Shown here piece by piece: positions 8,918-17,955 of a DNA stretch of 64,000 nt. This stretch comes from Hymenobacter canadensis (GTDB taxonomy: Bacteria > Bacteroidota > Bacteroidia > Cytophagales > Hymenobacteraceae). The stretch is from contig NZ_CP114767.1 in the NCBI RefSeq assembly GCF_027359925.1, forward strand, positions 2,232,001 through 2,296,000, written 5' to 3'. A model generated the notes under the pieces. It had not been told where the DNA came from and ran no database searches. It saw nothing but the letters and a program-made list of their open reading frames with translations. The first letter of the stretch is position 1. Every line of letters starts with the position of its first letter. The position numbers and the translations under genes were made by a program.

Positions 8918-9391
8918 ATGTCTGATTCGCAGGAACAGGTTTTTGATACCAATTTAGAGCTGCATCCGACCGATGGCGGCGTGTTTCTCTTCGTGCCGTT
9001 CAGCGTACCCGAGGTGTTCGGGCAGCGGGGCCAGGTGCACGTGCGCGGCACCCTGGACGGCTTTCCGTTCCGGCTGCCCCTCACCCTCGACGAGGACGGC
9101 CACCACATTCTGGCCGTGAACAAGCAGCTGCGCAACACCATCGGCAAAACCTGGGGCCTGCCCGTGCACGTCACGATGATGCCCGACACCGACGAGCCCG
9201 GCTTTATGGTACCCGAGGACCTGGACCGGGCCCTGGAGCGCACCGGCCTGCGCGCCGCCTTCGACCTGCTGGCCTACCCTCACCGCCGCGAGTACGTGCA
9301 GTGGGTGGAGCGCGCCAAAAAGCCCGAAGCCCGCCAGCGCCGCATCCAGGACGTGCTGGAAGGCGCCGAAACCGGCAAAAAGCTGAAGTAG
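8918..9391 (+). CDS. DUF1905 / YdeI-OmpD-associated family protein
   Basis: 157 residues, cytosolic. The N-terminal 95 residues form a DUF1905-type small beta-barrel (VRGTLDGFPFRLPL, NKQLRNTIGKTWG, HVTMMPD). The C-terminal part, FDLLAYPHRREYVQWVERAKKPEARQ split across about residues 116-145, is the helical YdeI/OmpD-associated segment. The combined layout is common in Bacteroidota. The biochemical role is unknown; the family name 'bacteriocin-protection' reflects one member only. Monocistronic, convergent with glgB across a palindromic repeat. Confidence 0.85.
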   Translation: MSDSQEQVFDTNLELHPTDGGVFLFVPFSVPEVFGQRGQVHVRGTLDGFPFRLPLTLDEDGHHILAVNKQLRNTIGKTWGLPVHVTMMPDTDEPGFMVPEDLDRALERTGLRAAFDLLAYPHRREYVQWVERAKKPEARQRRIQDVLEGAETGKKLK

Positions 9392-9410
9392 GAGGTTAGC
9401 TGAACATATA

Positions 9411-9514
9411 AGAACGTCATGCAGAGGCGCAGCCAAAACATCTAGCTAGTGAAGTAATCTGGTTGATTTACCACACTAGCGAGCTGCTTCGGCTGCGCCT
9501 CTGCATGACGTTCT
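9411..9514. repeat. Inverted repeat, family C copy 1
   Basis: Perfect 24-bp arms 9411-9434 and 9491-9514 (outer end AGAACGTCATGCAG). Inner imperfect pairing of CTAGCTAGTG with CACTAGCGAG. It fills the gap between two convergent genes. The outer GAACGTCAT is shared with copies at 21.3, 43.9 and 55.7 kb. Confidence 0.9.
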
Positions 9515-9530
9515 ATTTTACTCCTCTATT

Positions 9531-11579
9531 CTACCCCACCCGTGTCAGCACCAGCGCGGTGCGGCTCGTGACGTAGAGGCTGAGCTTGTCGATGCCGTCT
9601 TCCACGAAGGTTTCGTAGGTCAGGGACGTGTCGACGCGGTTGTGACCGCCGAACTCGGGGGCGTCGGTGCTGAGCAGGATGCGGTAGTGGCCGGAGTGCG
9701 GCACGAAGAAGTGGTAGTCGGGGATGCTGGTGCTCACGTGGAAGTTGAACACGAACAGCAGCGGGCCGCGTTCAAACACCAGCACCTGGTTATCGGTGTC
9801 GATGTTGAGCTGGTGGGCGGCGGGGTGCGCCAGCAGATGCTGCTTGCGGGCCAGGTGCAGCTGGGCGTGGTCGAAGGCGGCCAGCTGCCGGAACTTCAGG
9901 TCAGGATTATCGGCGAGGCTCCACTGGCGGCGGGCGAAATGGTAGCTCCAGTCGTTGCCTTCGCGCGGGAAGTCCACCCACTCGGGGTGGCCAAACTCGT
10001 TACCGATGAAGTTCAGGTAGGCCTCGCCGCCCAGCGCCAGCGTGAGCAGCCGGATCAGCTTGTGCAGCGCCACGCCCCGGTCCGTGATGGGGTCGGGGTC
10101 GTCTTTGTGCATGTGCTCGTAGATGGCCTTGTCCAGCAGCCAGTGGGCCAACGTTTTATCGCCGACCAGCGCCTGGTCGTGGCTTTCGGCGTAGGCCACA
10201 GTTTTCTCGCCGGCGCGGCGGTTGGCGAGCGTGTGCCAGAGCTCGTGCAGGTTCCAGTTTTCGTCGCGGGTGTGCTTGAGCAGCTTGATCCAGTAGTCGG
10301 GAATGCCCATGCCCAGGCGGTAGTCGAAGCCGATGCCGCCCTCGCGGATGGGCCGGCACAGGCCGGGCAGGCCGCTCATGTCCTCGGCAATCAGCAGAGC
10401 ACCCTTCTTCAGCTCGTGCACCAGCGTGGTGGCCAGCTGCAGATACAGAATGGCGTCCTCATCCGCCTCGGGCCCGAAATACTGGTCGTAGGAGCTGAAC
10501 GCCACGCCTTCGCCGTGGTGGTGGTAGAGCATGCTGGTGATGCCGTCGAAGCGGAAGCCGTCGAAGTGGAACTCCTCCAGCCAGTAGCGCAGGTTGCTGA
10601 GCAGGAAGCGCTGCACCTCGGGCTTGGCGTAGTCGAACAGCTTGGAGTCCCAGCCGGGATGGTCGCCGCGCGGGCCCTCATGGAAATACTGGCCGCCGGA
10701 GCCGTCGAAGTCAGCCAGGCCTTCGGCCTCGTTTTTCACGGCGTGCGAGTGCACCACGTCCAGCAGCACCGCCAGGCCGCGCTTGTGGGCTTCGTTGATG
10801 AGGTACTTCAGGTCTTCGGGCGTGCCGAAGCGCGACGACACGGCGAAGAAATTGGCCACGTGGTAACCGAACGAGCCGTAGTACGGGTGCTCCATCACGG
10901 CCATCAGCTGCACGCAGTTGTAGCCACCGGCCTGGATGCGGGGCAGAATGTGGTCGGCAAACTCGCGGTAGGTACCTACCCGGCCTTCCTCGGTGGCCAT
11001 CCCCACGTGGGCCTCATAAATCAGCGGCTCCTTGACGTGGTTGTGCACCCGAAACTTCTGGTCGGTCCAGACGAACGGCGCTTCCGGCCGCCAGACCTGG
11101 GCCGCGAAGTCGTGGCTGTGCTCGTCCTGCACGGCGCGGCGCAGGGTGGCGGGCAGGCGGTCCTTGGCGCCGTGGGCGCTGCGCACGTGCACCTTGTAGC
11201 GGCTGCCGTGTGTGAGACGCTCCTTATATTCCTTGTCGGCCAGGAAAATCTCCCACACGCCATCGGTCTGGCGCTGCAGGGGCGTGTCCTCCCGGTCCCA
11301 GTGGTTGAAGTCGCCGATGAGGAACAGAGCCTCAGCAGCAGGCGCCCACTCGCGGAACCAGTAGCCGCGGCGGCGGGCGTCGTAGTTGAGGCCCAGCTGC
11401 TGATGAGCGGTGGCGAACTTGCTCAGCGAGCCATATTCACTTTGGATTTCCTGCAGCCGGTCGTCGAGGCGCTGCAGGCGCTGGCGCAGTACGGGTTCGT
11501 AGGGCGCCAGCCAGGCATCTTGCTGCACCAGCGGCAGATGCGGCGTTTTCAGGGCCGGAACAAGCATTTCAGGAGCCAT
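9531..11579 (-). CDS. glgB: 1,4-alpha-glucan branching enzyme
   Basis: 682 residues from the ATG at 11579; the frame is open further upstream, but homologues start about here and the extension overlaps the ggt promoter. It forms alpha-1,6 branches in glycogen. A CBM48-like domain (about 60-160, WFREWAPAAEALFLIGDFN) precedes the GH13 barrel. The catalytic residues are Asp345 (DGFRFDG), Glu399 (LLIAED) and Asp468 (ESHDQAL). The length and motifs resemble the short, eukaryote-like (GH13_8) branching enzymes rather than the 730-residue E. coli form. No glgA or glgC is in the window, only the degenerate transferase at 7727. Divergent from ggt. Confidence 0.93.
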   Translation of the reverse strand: MAPEMLVPALKTPHLPLVQQDAWLAPYEPVLRQRLQRLDDRLQEIQSEYGSLSKFATAHQQLGLNYDARRRGYWFREWAPAAEALFLIGDFNHWDREDTPLQRQTDGVWEIFLADKEYKERLTHGSRYKVHVRSAHGAKDRLPATLRRAVQDEHSHDFAAQVWRPEAPFVWTDQKFRVHNHVKEPLIYEAHVGMATEEGRVGTYREFADHILPRIQAGGYNCVQLMAVMEHPYYGSFGYHVANFFAVSSRFGTPEDLKYLINEAHKRGLAVLLDVVHSHAVKNEAEGLADFDGSGGQYFHEGPRGDHPGWDSKLFDYAKPEVQRFLLSNLRYWLEEFHFDGFRFDGITSMLYHHHGEGVAFSSYDQYFGPEADEDAILYLQLATTLVHELKKGALLIAEDMSGLPGLCRPIREGGIGFDYRLGMGIPDYWIKLLKHTRDENWNLHELWHTLANRRAGEKTVAYAESHDQALVGDKTLAHWLLDKAIYEHMHKDDPDPITDRGVALHKLIRLLTLALGGEAYLNFIGNEFGHPEWVDFPREGNDWSYHFARRQWSLADNPDLKFRQLAAFDHAQLHLARKQHLLAHPAAHQLNIDTDNQVLVFERGPLLFVFNFHVSTSIPDYHFFVPHSGHYRILLSTDAPEFGGHNRVDTSLTYETFVEDGIDKLSLYVTSRTALVLTRVG

Positions 11580-11731
11580 AGCGCGGTAGTTTATTTCGGT
11601 CAAATCTACTGATGTAACGCGAAGTTGTGGGATCCGGCCAATGCTGGGCGAACTTTGTGGCCGGGCCGGCCGCCGGGCAACCCGCACCTTCGGGTTCGCG
11701 CTATACTGGCCAAACCCCGGTTAAACTGCTT

Positions 11732-11739
11732 TACCTTGC
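11732..11739 (+). promoter_or_regulatory. Possible near-leaderless promoter of ggt
   Basis: TACCTTGC ends 5 nt before the ggt ATG. If it is the -7 box, the transcript starts within a few bases of the start codon. One base differs from TAnnTTTG. Confidence 0.3.
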
Positions 11740-11744
11740 CGCTT

Positions 11745-13472
11745 ATGAAGCGTATTTTCCACTCGCTGGCGCTGTTGGCCCTCGTTGCCTGCTCTACCAA
11801 TCCGCCCCAGACTATCCCCAGCATTGCCACGCTGGCCGCCCCCATTCCGGCCGGCACGCCCGTGGTGGCCGACAAAGCCATGGTGGTGTCGGCGCACCCG
11901 GAGGCCACGCGGGTGGGCGTGGACATCATGCGCCAAGGTGGTAATGCCTACGATGCGGCCGTGGCGGTGCAGTTTGCGCTGGCCGTGGTGCTGCCCGTGG
12001 CCGGCAACATCGGGGGCGGCGGCTTCCTGCTCTACCGCGGCGCCGACGGCCAGGAAGGCGCGCTGGATTTCCGCGAAACCGCCCCCGCCGCCGCCACCCG
12101 CGACATGTACCTCGACGCGCAGGGTAACATCATCCCGAACCTGAGCACCCTGGGCCACCGCGCCGCCGGCGTGCCGGGCACTGTGGCGGGCATGGTGGAG
12201 CTGCACAAAAAGCTGGGCAAGCTAACTTGGGCGCAAGTAGTGCAGCCCGCCGTCGACCTGGCCGCCAACGGTGTGAAGCTGACGGAAAAAGAAGCCGCCG
12301 GCCTGAACCGTACCCGCGCCGACTTCGCCCGGTTTACGCCCGGCAGCTCGTACCTCAGGCTCACGCCCTGGACGGCCGGCGACCTGATCCGGCACCCCGA
12401 CCTGGCCGCCACGCTGGGCCGCATCCGCGACCAGGGCCGCACCGGCTTCTACGAAGGCACCACCGCCGACCTCATCGTGGCCGAGATGCAGCGCGGCCAG
12501 GGCATCATCAGCAAAGCCGACCTGGCCGGCTACCAGCCCAAGTGGCGCACGCCGCTGCACGGCCAGTACCGCGGCCACGACGTGCTGACGTTTCCGCCAC
12601 CCAGCTCGGGCGGCGTGGCACTGCTGCAAATGCTGCAGATGCTGGAGCAGGACGTCAATCTGCGCGGGCTGGGCTGGCATTCGCCGCAGGCCACGCACTG
12701 GATTACGGAGGCTGAGCGCCGCGTGTACGCCGACCGCGCCACCTACCTCGGCGACCCGGATTTCGGCAAGGTTCCGGTGGCCCAGCTGCTCGACAAAAAG
12801 TACAACCAGGAGCGGATGCGCACCGCCCAGCCGCGCCGCGCCACGCCCAGCGCCCAGGTAGCGGCTGGCTCCGGCCTTCCAGCCTACGAGTCGGACCAGA
12901 CCACTCACTACAACATCGTGGACGCGCAGGGCAACGCTGTGAGCTGCACGACTACGCTCAACGGGGCCTACGGCAGCAAAGTGGTGGTGGCCGGGGCGGG
13001 CTTTATCCTGAACAACGAAATGGACGATTTCAGCAGCAAGCCCGGCGTACCGAACGCCTACGGGCTGGTGGGCGGCAGCGCCAACGCCATTGCGCCCGGC
13101 AAGCGCATGCTGTCCTCGATGACGCCGGCCATCTTCACCAAAAACGGCAATCTAGCCCTGGTAGTGGGCACGCCGGGCGGCAGCACCATCATCACCAGCG
13201 TGTTGCAGGCTAGCCTCAACGTGCTCGACTACGGCATGAATGCCCAGCAGGCTGTGGCCGCGCCGCGCCTGCACCACCAGTGGCTGCCCGACCAGATTGA
13301 CGTGGAAGCCGGCGCCCTGCTGCCCGCCGCCGAAGACACCCTGCGTGCCCGCGGCTACGTGCTGAAACCGCGCAGTGCCTGGGGCCGCGTAGAGGTGATT
13401 CGGGTGCTGCCCGGCGGCAAGCTGGAAGGCGGCGCCGACCCCCGCGGCGACGATTCGGCGGCCGGGTATTAG
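11745..13472 (+). CDS. ggt: Gamma-glutamyltransferase lipoprotein
   Basis: 575 residues. The ATG at 11745 gives a lipoprotein signal (LLALVAC); open frame exists upstream but lacks sense. The enzyme hydrolyses or transfers the gamma-glutamyl group of glutathione and related amides, probably in the periplasm. It is made as one chain and self-cleaves before Thr386 in DQTTHYNIVD, the N-terminal nucleophile of the small subunit. Other conserved parts are GNIGGGGFLLYR, PPPSSGGVALLQML, NNEMDDFSSKPG and the oxyanion/substrate segment MLSSMTP...GTPGGS. Length matches the family. Both a degenerate palindrome and a clean terminator follow. Confidence 0.95.
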   Translation: MKRIFHSLALLALVACSTNPPQTIPSIATLAAPIPAGTPVVADKAMVVSAHPEATRVGVDIMRQGGNAYDAAVAVQFALAVVLPVAGNIGGGGFLLYRGADGQEGALDFRETAPAAATRDMYLDAQGNIIPNLSTLGHRAAGVPGTVAGMVELHKKLGKLTWAQVVQPAVDLAANGVKLTEKEAAGLNRTRADFARFTPGSSYLRLTPWTAGDLIRHPDLAATLGRIRDQGRTGFYEGTTADLIVAEMQRGQGIISKADLAGYQPKWRTPLHGQYRGHDVLTFPPPSSGGVALLQMLQMLEQDVNLRGLGWHSPQATHWITEAERRVYADRATYLGDPDFGKVPVAQLLDKKYNQERMRTAQPRRATPSAQVAAGSGLPAYESDQTTHYNIVDAQGNAVSCTTTLNGAYGSKVVVAGAGFILNNEMDDFSSKPGVPNAYGLVGGSANAIAPGKRMLSSMTPAIFTKNGNLALVVGTPGGSTIITSVLQASLNVLDYGMNAQQAVAAPRLHHQWLPDQIDVEAGALLPAAEDTLRARGYVLKPRSAWGRVEVIRVLPGGKLEGGADPRGDDSAAGY

Positions 13473-13479
13473 CCTGAAA

Positions 13480-13553
13480 CCCGAAGCGGCGCTTCGGCCT
13501 GATAACGCGGTATCAGGTGGGGACGAACCACGGGACCGAAGCGCCATTTCGGG
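13480..13553. repeat. Inverted repeat after ggt (family L)
   Basis: Arms 13480-13497 (CCCGAAGCGGCGCTTCGG) and 13536-13553 pair with two mismatches; each arm is a near-palindrome. An inner hairpin CTGATA/TATCAG occupies the spacer. It lies between the stop of ggt and the terminator. Confidence 0.75.
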
Positions 13554-13567
13554 ATTTTCTGAAAACG

Positions 13568-13605
13568 AAAAAAAGGCTGCTCCAGCAATTGGAGCAGCCT
13601 TTTTT
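13568..13605. terminator. Bidirectional terminator between ggt and the 113-residue gene
   Basis: Hairpin AAGGCTGCTCC/GGAGCAGCCTT with a 7-nt loop, flanked by an A-run on the left and a T-run on the right, so it can end transcripts from both convergent genes. Confidence 0.92.
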
Positions 13606-13623
13606 ACTTTGGAACGCTGGCGC

Positions 13624-13965
13624 TTAGCCTTTCAGCGACGTAGCAGCTGAGCTCAGGGTCTGGCCGAGCTGCTGGAGCTTGGCTTGGGCGTCGGGCGTGG
13701 CGCTGGCCGCGGCTTTGGTGGTGTGCTCGCCCAGCGTCTGCAGCGACTTGCCGATCTGGCCGCCGTCGCCGCTGCTGATGGCACTTTTCAGGTTTTCCAG
13801 TTCCGAGGAAATGGCGCTTAGCGCGGGGCTGCCGGCGCCATTCAGGGTGGAAATCCAGCTGTCGATGTTGCCGCCAGCGGCCGGAGCTGCAGCACTAAGG
13901 CCGCCGCCGAGGGCCTCCAGGGTAGCGTCGAGTTGGGTAGTGCCGGTTGATGAGGTAGAATCCAT
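13624..13965 (-). CDS. Small helical protein, paralogue 1 of 2
   Basis: 113 residues, Ala/Ser/Gly-rich N-terminus, no signal peptide or membrane segment. Residues 35-113 carry a pattern shared with the gene at 14210: IDSWIxxLxGxG, AL..I.SEL..LK, then LQxLGEHT and LxxLGQTLxxAAxxLK. It looks like a short helical bundle. I do not recognise the family and assign no function. The two paralogues have identical length, lie 244 bp apart in the same direction, and each has its own hairpin downstream, so they are probably separate transcripts. Confidence 0.75.
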   Translation of the reverse strand: MDSTSSTGTTQLDATLEALGGGLSAAAPAAGGNIDSWISTLNGAGSPALSAISSELENLKSAISSGDGGQIGKSLQTLGEHTTKAAASATPDAQAKLQQLGQTLSSAATSLKG

Positions 13966-14126
13966 GGTAGTAGGGGTTTGGTTGGTGAGACTGAACAGCT
14001 CTATTACCTATCCAAGGCTTCAAAGTTGATTATCAATTATTTAAACAACCCCTACTGAAACATATCTGCTCCCCAATGGTGCGGCCTGAAACAGGCCTTG
14101 AGTTAGTATTGGCCCTCAAAAGGTAA

Positions 14127-14160
14127 GGCCGACCTCACTCCCACAGGAGCAAGGTCGGCC
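14127..14160 (-). terminator. Terminator of the second 113-residue gene
   Basis: Arms GGCCGACCT (14127-14135) and AGGTCGGCC (14152-14160), followed on the minus strand by a T-rich run (TTACCTTTT). It lies about 50 nt downstream of the stop at 14210. Confidence 0.75.
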
Positions 14161-14209
14161 CTAATCTTACACACGTCTATTTTATTATCAAAAAATTAAC
14201 AATGGCTCA

Positions 14210-14551
14210 TTATGCCATTTTCAGGTTGCCGGCGGCAGTGATGAGCGTCTGGCCGAGGTGACGTAGCTGGTCGCCGGTGCCGTCGTGCAGGTCGCGGGCC
14301 GTGAGGGCCGTATGCTCGCCGAGGCGCTGCAGGGTGGCGGCCATGGCCGGGCGGTCGTCGTTTTGCACGTAGCCGCGCAGGTCGCGCAGTTCGCTCTGGA
14401 TGCCCAGCAGCGCGGAGCCGCCGAGACCATCGAGGGCCTGAATCCAGCTGTCGATGGCGCCGAGGCCGGCCTCTACGGGGTGCTTGCCGGGGTGGGAGAA
14501 GGTGTCGTAGATGTTCTGGATGGTTTCTTCGATGCGGGCCGCGTGGTTCAT
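14210..14551 (-). CDS. Small helical protein, paralogue 2 of 2
   Basis: 113 residues; same length and register as the product of the gene at 13624. Shared positions include IDSWIQALDGLG, ALLGIQSELRDLR, LQRLGEHT and LGQTLITAAGNLK. The N-terminal 30 residues differ (here charged, MNHAARIEETIQNIY), as does the acidic loop NDDRP. Cytosolic, function unknown. It is divergent from the secreted GH31 gene at 14702 with 150 bp between the starts. Confidence 0.75.
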   Translation of the reverse strand: MNHAARIEETIQNIYDTFSHPGKHPVEAGLGAIDSWIQALDGLGGSALLGIQSELRDLRGYVQNDDRPAMAATLQRLGEHTALTARDLHDGTGDQLRHLGQTLITAAGNLKMA

Positions 14552-14701
14552 GGCGCAGGGAGGTTAGGAGGTGGAAGGATGCTACAGGATACGCAAGGCG
14601 GCGCGGGGCGTTCGGCTGATTGGGGGTGGCCCGGCAAAGCTGGCCCCACGGCCGCCGGATGGGCACAGCAGCCCGTATCTTGCGGCCAAATCCTGCGCTT
14701 C

Positions 14702-17700
14702 ATGCTTGTTTCCTTCCGCCGCGGGTGGCCATTGCTGCCGCTGTTGCTGCTTTCCATTGCCTTTCCCGGCCACACCCAGCGCGCCGCCGACGGCCCACCC
14801 ACCCAGGACCCGTTCCGCCGCCCCGAGGCCGCCCCGGTAGCCCTCGGCCCCTACCAGTCGCACAGCTACCAGCGCGGCCTGCTCACCATCCGCAGCACCG
14901 ACGGCGGCACGCTGCGGGTGCGGCCCTGGGCTACGGGCGTGGTGCGGGTGGAGTATTTTCCGGCGGGCACGGCCGTGCAGAACATTCCGTCCATCAGCGT
15001 AGTGCAGGAGCCGGCCGAGTGGTTTGCGCCCTTCATGCATCATGAGGGGCCCGAGCCCGGCATGCCGGCCCAGGCCTACCGGGATTTTGAGAACGGCTAC
15101 GTGCGCTCCACGGCTGGGCAGCTCGAATGGAAAACCGACCGTACCACCACCGTCATCATCCAGAAAAACCCGCTGCGTGTGCGCTACCAGCGCCCGGGCG
15201 AAACCGTGGTGGCCGACGCCGAGGGCGTGTTCCGGCACCCGGCGGCGGGCCCGGCCGCGCCGGGCGGTATGGGCGTTTCGTTTCAGCTGCAGCCCGACGA
15301 ACACCTCTACGGCACCGGCTCGCGCGCCCTGCCCCTCGACCGCCGGGGCCGCCGCCTGCGCCTCTACAACGAAGCCCACTACGCCTACCAGAACGGCGAG
15401 CCAACGCTTAACGTGAGCTTGCCCACGGTGGTGAGCAGCCGCGGCTACATGCTGTTCTTCGACCACATGGCCGCCGCCACCCTCGACCTGGGCGCCACCC
15501 GCCCCGACGTGCTCGAATACCGCAACGAAGGCCCCGGTAGCCTCGGCTACTTCCTGATTACAGGCGAGTCGTACGCCCAGATTCTGAGCCGCTACACGTT
15601 GCTCACCGGGCGGCAGCCGCTGCCGCCGCGCTGGGGCCTGGGCCTGATTCAGAGCCGGTTCGGGTATAAGTCGGACCAGGAGATGGAGCAGGTGGCGGCC
15701 CGCATGCGGCGCGAAGGGTTTCCGCTGGATGCGCTGGTGCTGGATCTGTACTGGTTCGGGGGCACCAAGCGGCAGGGCGACCTGGACTGGGACTACCAGA
15801 ACTTCCGGCAGCCCGTGCGCATGATGCGCCGGCTGGACTCGGCGGGCGTGAAAACCATCCTGATTTCGGAGCCCTACGTGATGCGCACCTCCCGCAACGA
15901 CGCCGACGTGCGCCGCCAGGGCCTCGTGGGCACGCACACCGACGGCTCGCCCTACACCGTGGAGTCGTTCTGGGCCGGGCCGGCCACCATCCTGGATATG
16001 TACCGCCCAGAAACCCGCGCCTGGCTTTGGAGCTACTACCGCCGCCGCAAAGCCGAAGGCGCCGCCGGCTGGTGGAGCGACCTGGGCGAGCCCGAAAACC
16101 ACCCCGCGGACATGCAGCACCTGTTGGGAGGCGCCCGGCAGGTGCACAACGGCCTGGGCCAAGCCTGGGCGGGCATTCTGCAGGAAAACTACCGCCGGGA
16201 ATTTCCGCAGGAACGGCTGTTCAACCTCGCACGCTCGGGCTGGGCCGGCATGCAGCGCAACTCCGTGTTTCCGTGGTCCGGCGACGTGAGCCGCTCGTGG
16301 GCCGGCCTGCAGGCGCAGGTGCCCGTGATGCTGGGCATGGGCCTGGGCGGCGTGGGCTACATGCACTCCGACGCCGGGGGCTTCTGCGCCGGCCCCACCG
16401 ACCCCGAGCTGTATACCCGCTGGCTGCAGATGGCCAGCCTCGGCCCCATCCTGCGCCCCCACGGCGAAGGCGTGCCGCCCGAGCCCTATTGGTGGCCGGA
16501 GCCCTACAAGAGCATTGTGCGCCGCTACACCCATCTGCGCTACGAGCTGCTGCCCTACCTGTATTCGCTGGCCTGGGAGAACAGCCAGACCGGCACGCCC
16601 CTAACCCGCCCGATGAATTTTGGGGCCACGTATCTGCAGCCGGAGGCTGTGGAAGCATCCAATCAGCCGTTGGGCTTATCAGCGGAGGAAATTGCGGCCG
16701 GCTTCTCTGAAGACACTGGCCAGCCCCAGAGCGCAGGCCCTGCTTTCTGGAATTGGCGCACCGCCACGCCCGATGGCTGGGGCGACAACATTCTACCGGA
16801 GCAGCAGCGACAAGCATTTGAGGCCGGGAATACGCCGGCTCTCGCCAACGTCAACGACCAATTTCTGCTGGGGCCGAACCTGCTGGTGGCGCCGGTGCTG
16901 CAGCCCGGCCAGCGCCGCCGCAACGTGGTGCTGCCCGCTGGCAGCTGGGTTGATTTCGACACGCAGCAAACCTACGCCGGCAGCCAGACTGTGAGTGTGG
17001 CGGCGCCACTCAGTCGCCTGCCGCTGCTGGTGCGCGCCGGCGCTTTCCTGCCGATGACGCCCTACGTGCCCACCACCGCCCGCTACCACCCCGACAGCCT
17101 GCGCGTGCGCTATTACGCTGACCCCGCCGCCGGCCGCAGCACCTTCACGGTGTATGACGACGACGGCAAAACGGCCACCGTGGCGCACACCGGCGCCTAC
17201 GCGCTGCTGGCCTTTAGCGGCCTCACCACCGCCACCCAGGCCGATATCCGGGTGGTGCCCGGCGGCCAGAGCTACCCCGGGGCTCCCACCCGCCGCCACA
17301 TCGAGCTGCTGATTCCGCGCGTGGTGGCCGCTCCGGCGGCGGTGCTCCTCAACGAGGAGCCACTGCCCGCCTCCGCGTGGGAGTTTGAGGCCGCCACCAG
17401 CACCCTGCGCCTGCGCTTCGAGTTGGCGCGCCAGCCCGCCACGGTATCCGTGCGCGGCCTGCGCCTGCACACCGCTCCCACCGTCGCCCAACCCGAGCCG
17501 CTGACGCTGGAAGCCCCCGAAAACCGCACCTTCACGGGCCGCACCACGCTGCGCTACACCGTTCACCAAGCCACCCAACCCGATACCCTGCGCATTTTCG
17601 ACGCCACGGGCCGGCTTGTACGCAGCCTACCAGCCGCCACCACGCCCGGCGCCCACGCCCTCGTCTGGCCCGCCGACAACGACCAGCACCAGCCGGTGGC

Positions 17701-17764
17701 CGGCGGCGTGTACTTGGCAGAGCTGGCCGGCCAGCGCCAGCGCCTGGTGGTGGTGCCGGAGTGA
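14702..17764 (+). CDS. Secreted GH31 glucosidase with C-terminal FlgD/T9SS-like domain
   Basis: 1020 residues. The ATG at 14702 starts a signal peptide; the frame is open to 14285 but that part lies over the opposite-strand gene. An N-terminal beta-sandwich (about 55-300) precedes the TIM barrel. The nucleophile is Asp460 (WWSDLGEPE) and the acid/base Asp528 (WSGDVS). About 65 extra residues (roughly 645-710, rich in polar residues) sit between LTRPMNFG and the NDQFLLGPNLLVAPV strand, where the cytosolic paralogue at 5098 has none. After DUF5110-like beta domains, the last 75 residues (LRIFDATGRLVRSLP to GGVYLAELAGQ) resemble a FlgD-like or T9SS sorting domain, so it is likely secreted or surface-bound. 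Its role is probably digestion of external alpha-glucans. Confidence 0.9.
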   Translation: MLVSFRRGWPLLPLLLLSIAFPGHTQRAADGPPTQDPFRRPEAAPVALGPYQSHSYQRGLLTIRSTDGGTLRVRPWATGVVRVEYFPAGTAVQNIPSISVVQEPAEWFAPFMHHEGPEPGMPAQAYRDFENGYVRSTAGQLEWKTDRTTTVIIQKNPLRVRYQRPGETVVADAEGVFRHPAAGPAAPGGMGVSFQLQPDEHLYGTGSRALPLDRRGRRLRLYNEAHYAYQNGEPTLNVSLPTVVSSRGYMLFFDHMAAATLDLGATRPDVLEYRNEGPGSLGYFLITGESYAQILSRYTLLTGRQPLPPRWGLGLIQSRFGYKSDQEMEQVAARMRREGFPLDALVLDLYWFGGTKRQGDLDWDYQNFRQPVRMMRRLDSAGVKTILISEPYVMRTSRNDADVRRQGLVGTHTDGSPYTVESFWAGPATILDMYRPETRAWLWSYYRRRKAEGAAGWWSDLGEPENHPADMQHLLGGARQVHNGLGQAWAGILQENYRREFPQERLFNLARSGWAGMQRNSVFPWSGDVSRSWAGLQAQVPVMLGMGLGGVGYMHSDAGGFCAGPTDPELYTRWLQMASLGPILRPHGEGVPPEPYWWPEPYKSIVRRYTHLRYELLPYLYSLAWENSQTGTPLTRPMNFGATYLQPEAVEASNQPLGLSAEEIAAGFSEDTGQPQSAGPAFWNWRTATPDGWGDNILPEQQRQAFEAGNTPALANVNDQFLLGPNLLVAPVLQPGQRRRNVVLPAGSWVDFDTQQTYAGSQTVSVAAPLSRLPLLVRAGAFLPMTPYVPTTARYHPDSLRVRYYADPAAGRSTFTVYDDDGKTATVAHTGAYALLAFSGLTTATQADIRVVPGGQSYPGAPTRRHIELLIPRVVAAPAAVLLNEEPLPASAWEFEAATSTLRLRFELARQPATVSVRGLRLHTAPTVAQPEPLTLEAPENRTFTGRTTLRYTVHQATQPDTLRIFDATGRLVRSLPAATTPGAHALVWPADNDQHQPVAGGVYLAELAGQRQRLVVVPE

Positions 17765-17819
17765 CATGGAAGTGCAGGTTGTGAGCGGCCAGCGAAGTGG
17801 CACGGTGCACTGCTGCCAA

Positions 17820-17932
17820 CACGATGTAGAGACGCAATATTTTGCGTCTCGTCGTTGCTGATGTTGTTTTGGCTAGTGTATAGAGCCGGTCGTTCAACGA
17901 CGAGACGCAAAATATTGCGTCTCTACATCGTG
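17820..17932. repeat. Inverted repeat, family B copy 2
   Basis: Perfect 38-bp arms 17820-17857 and 17895-17932, containing the palindromic core GAGACGCAATATTTTGCGTC. The spacer begins CTGATGTTGTTTT, as in the copy at 34.2 kb. It fills the gap between convergent genes. Confidence 0.92.
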
Positions 17933-17955
17933 CTCAAACCGCTTCTTATTTCCGC

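Noticed and set aside
9720..9760. CACGTGGAA inside glgB as a parS site
   Set aside because: Only one half fits the parS consensus, and it lies in a coding region on well-conserved codons.
11580..11687. Longer start for glgB
   Set aside because: The extra 36 residues are basic and low-complexity, run into the ggt promoter region and are not expected in branching enzymes.
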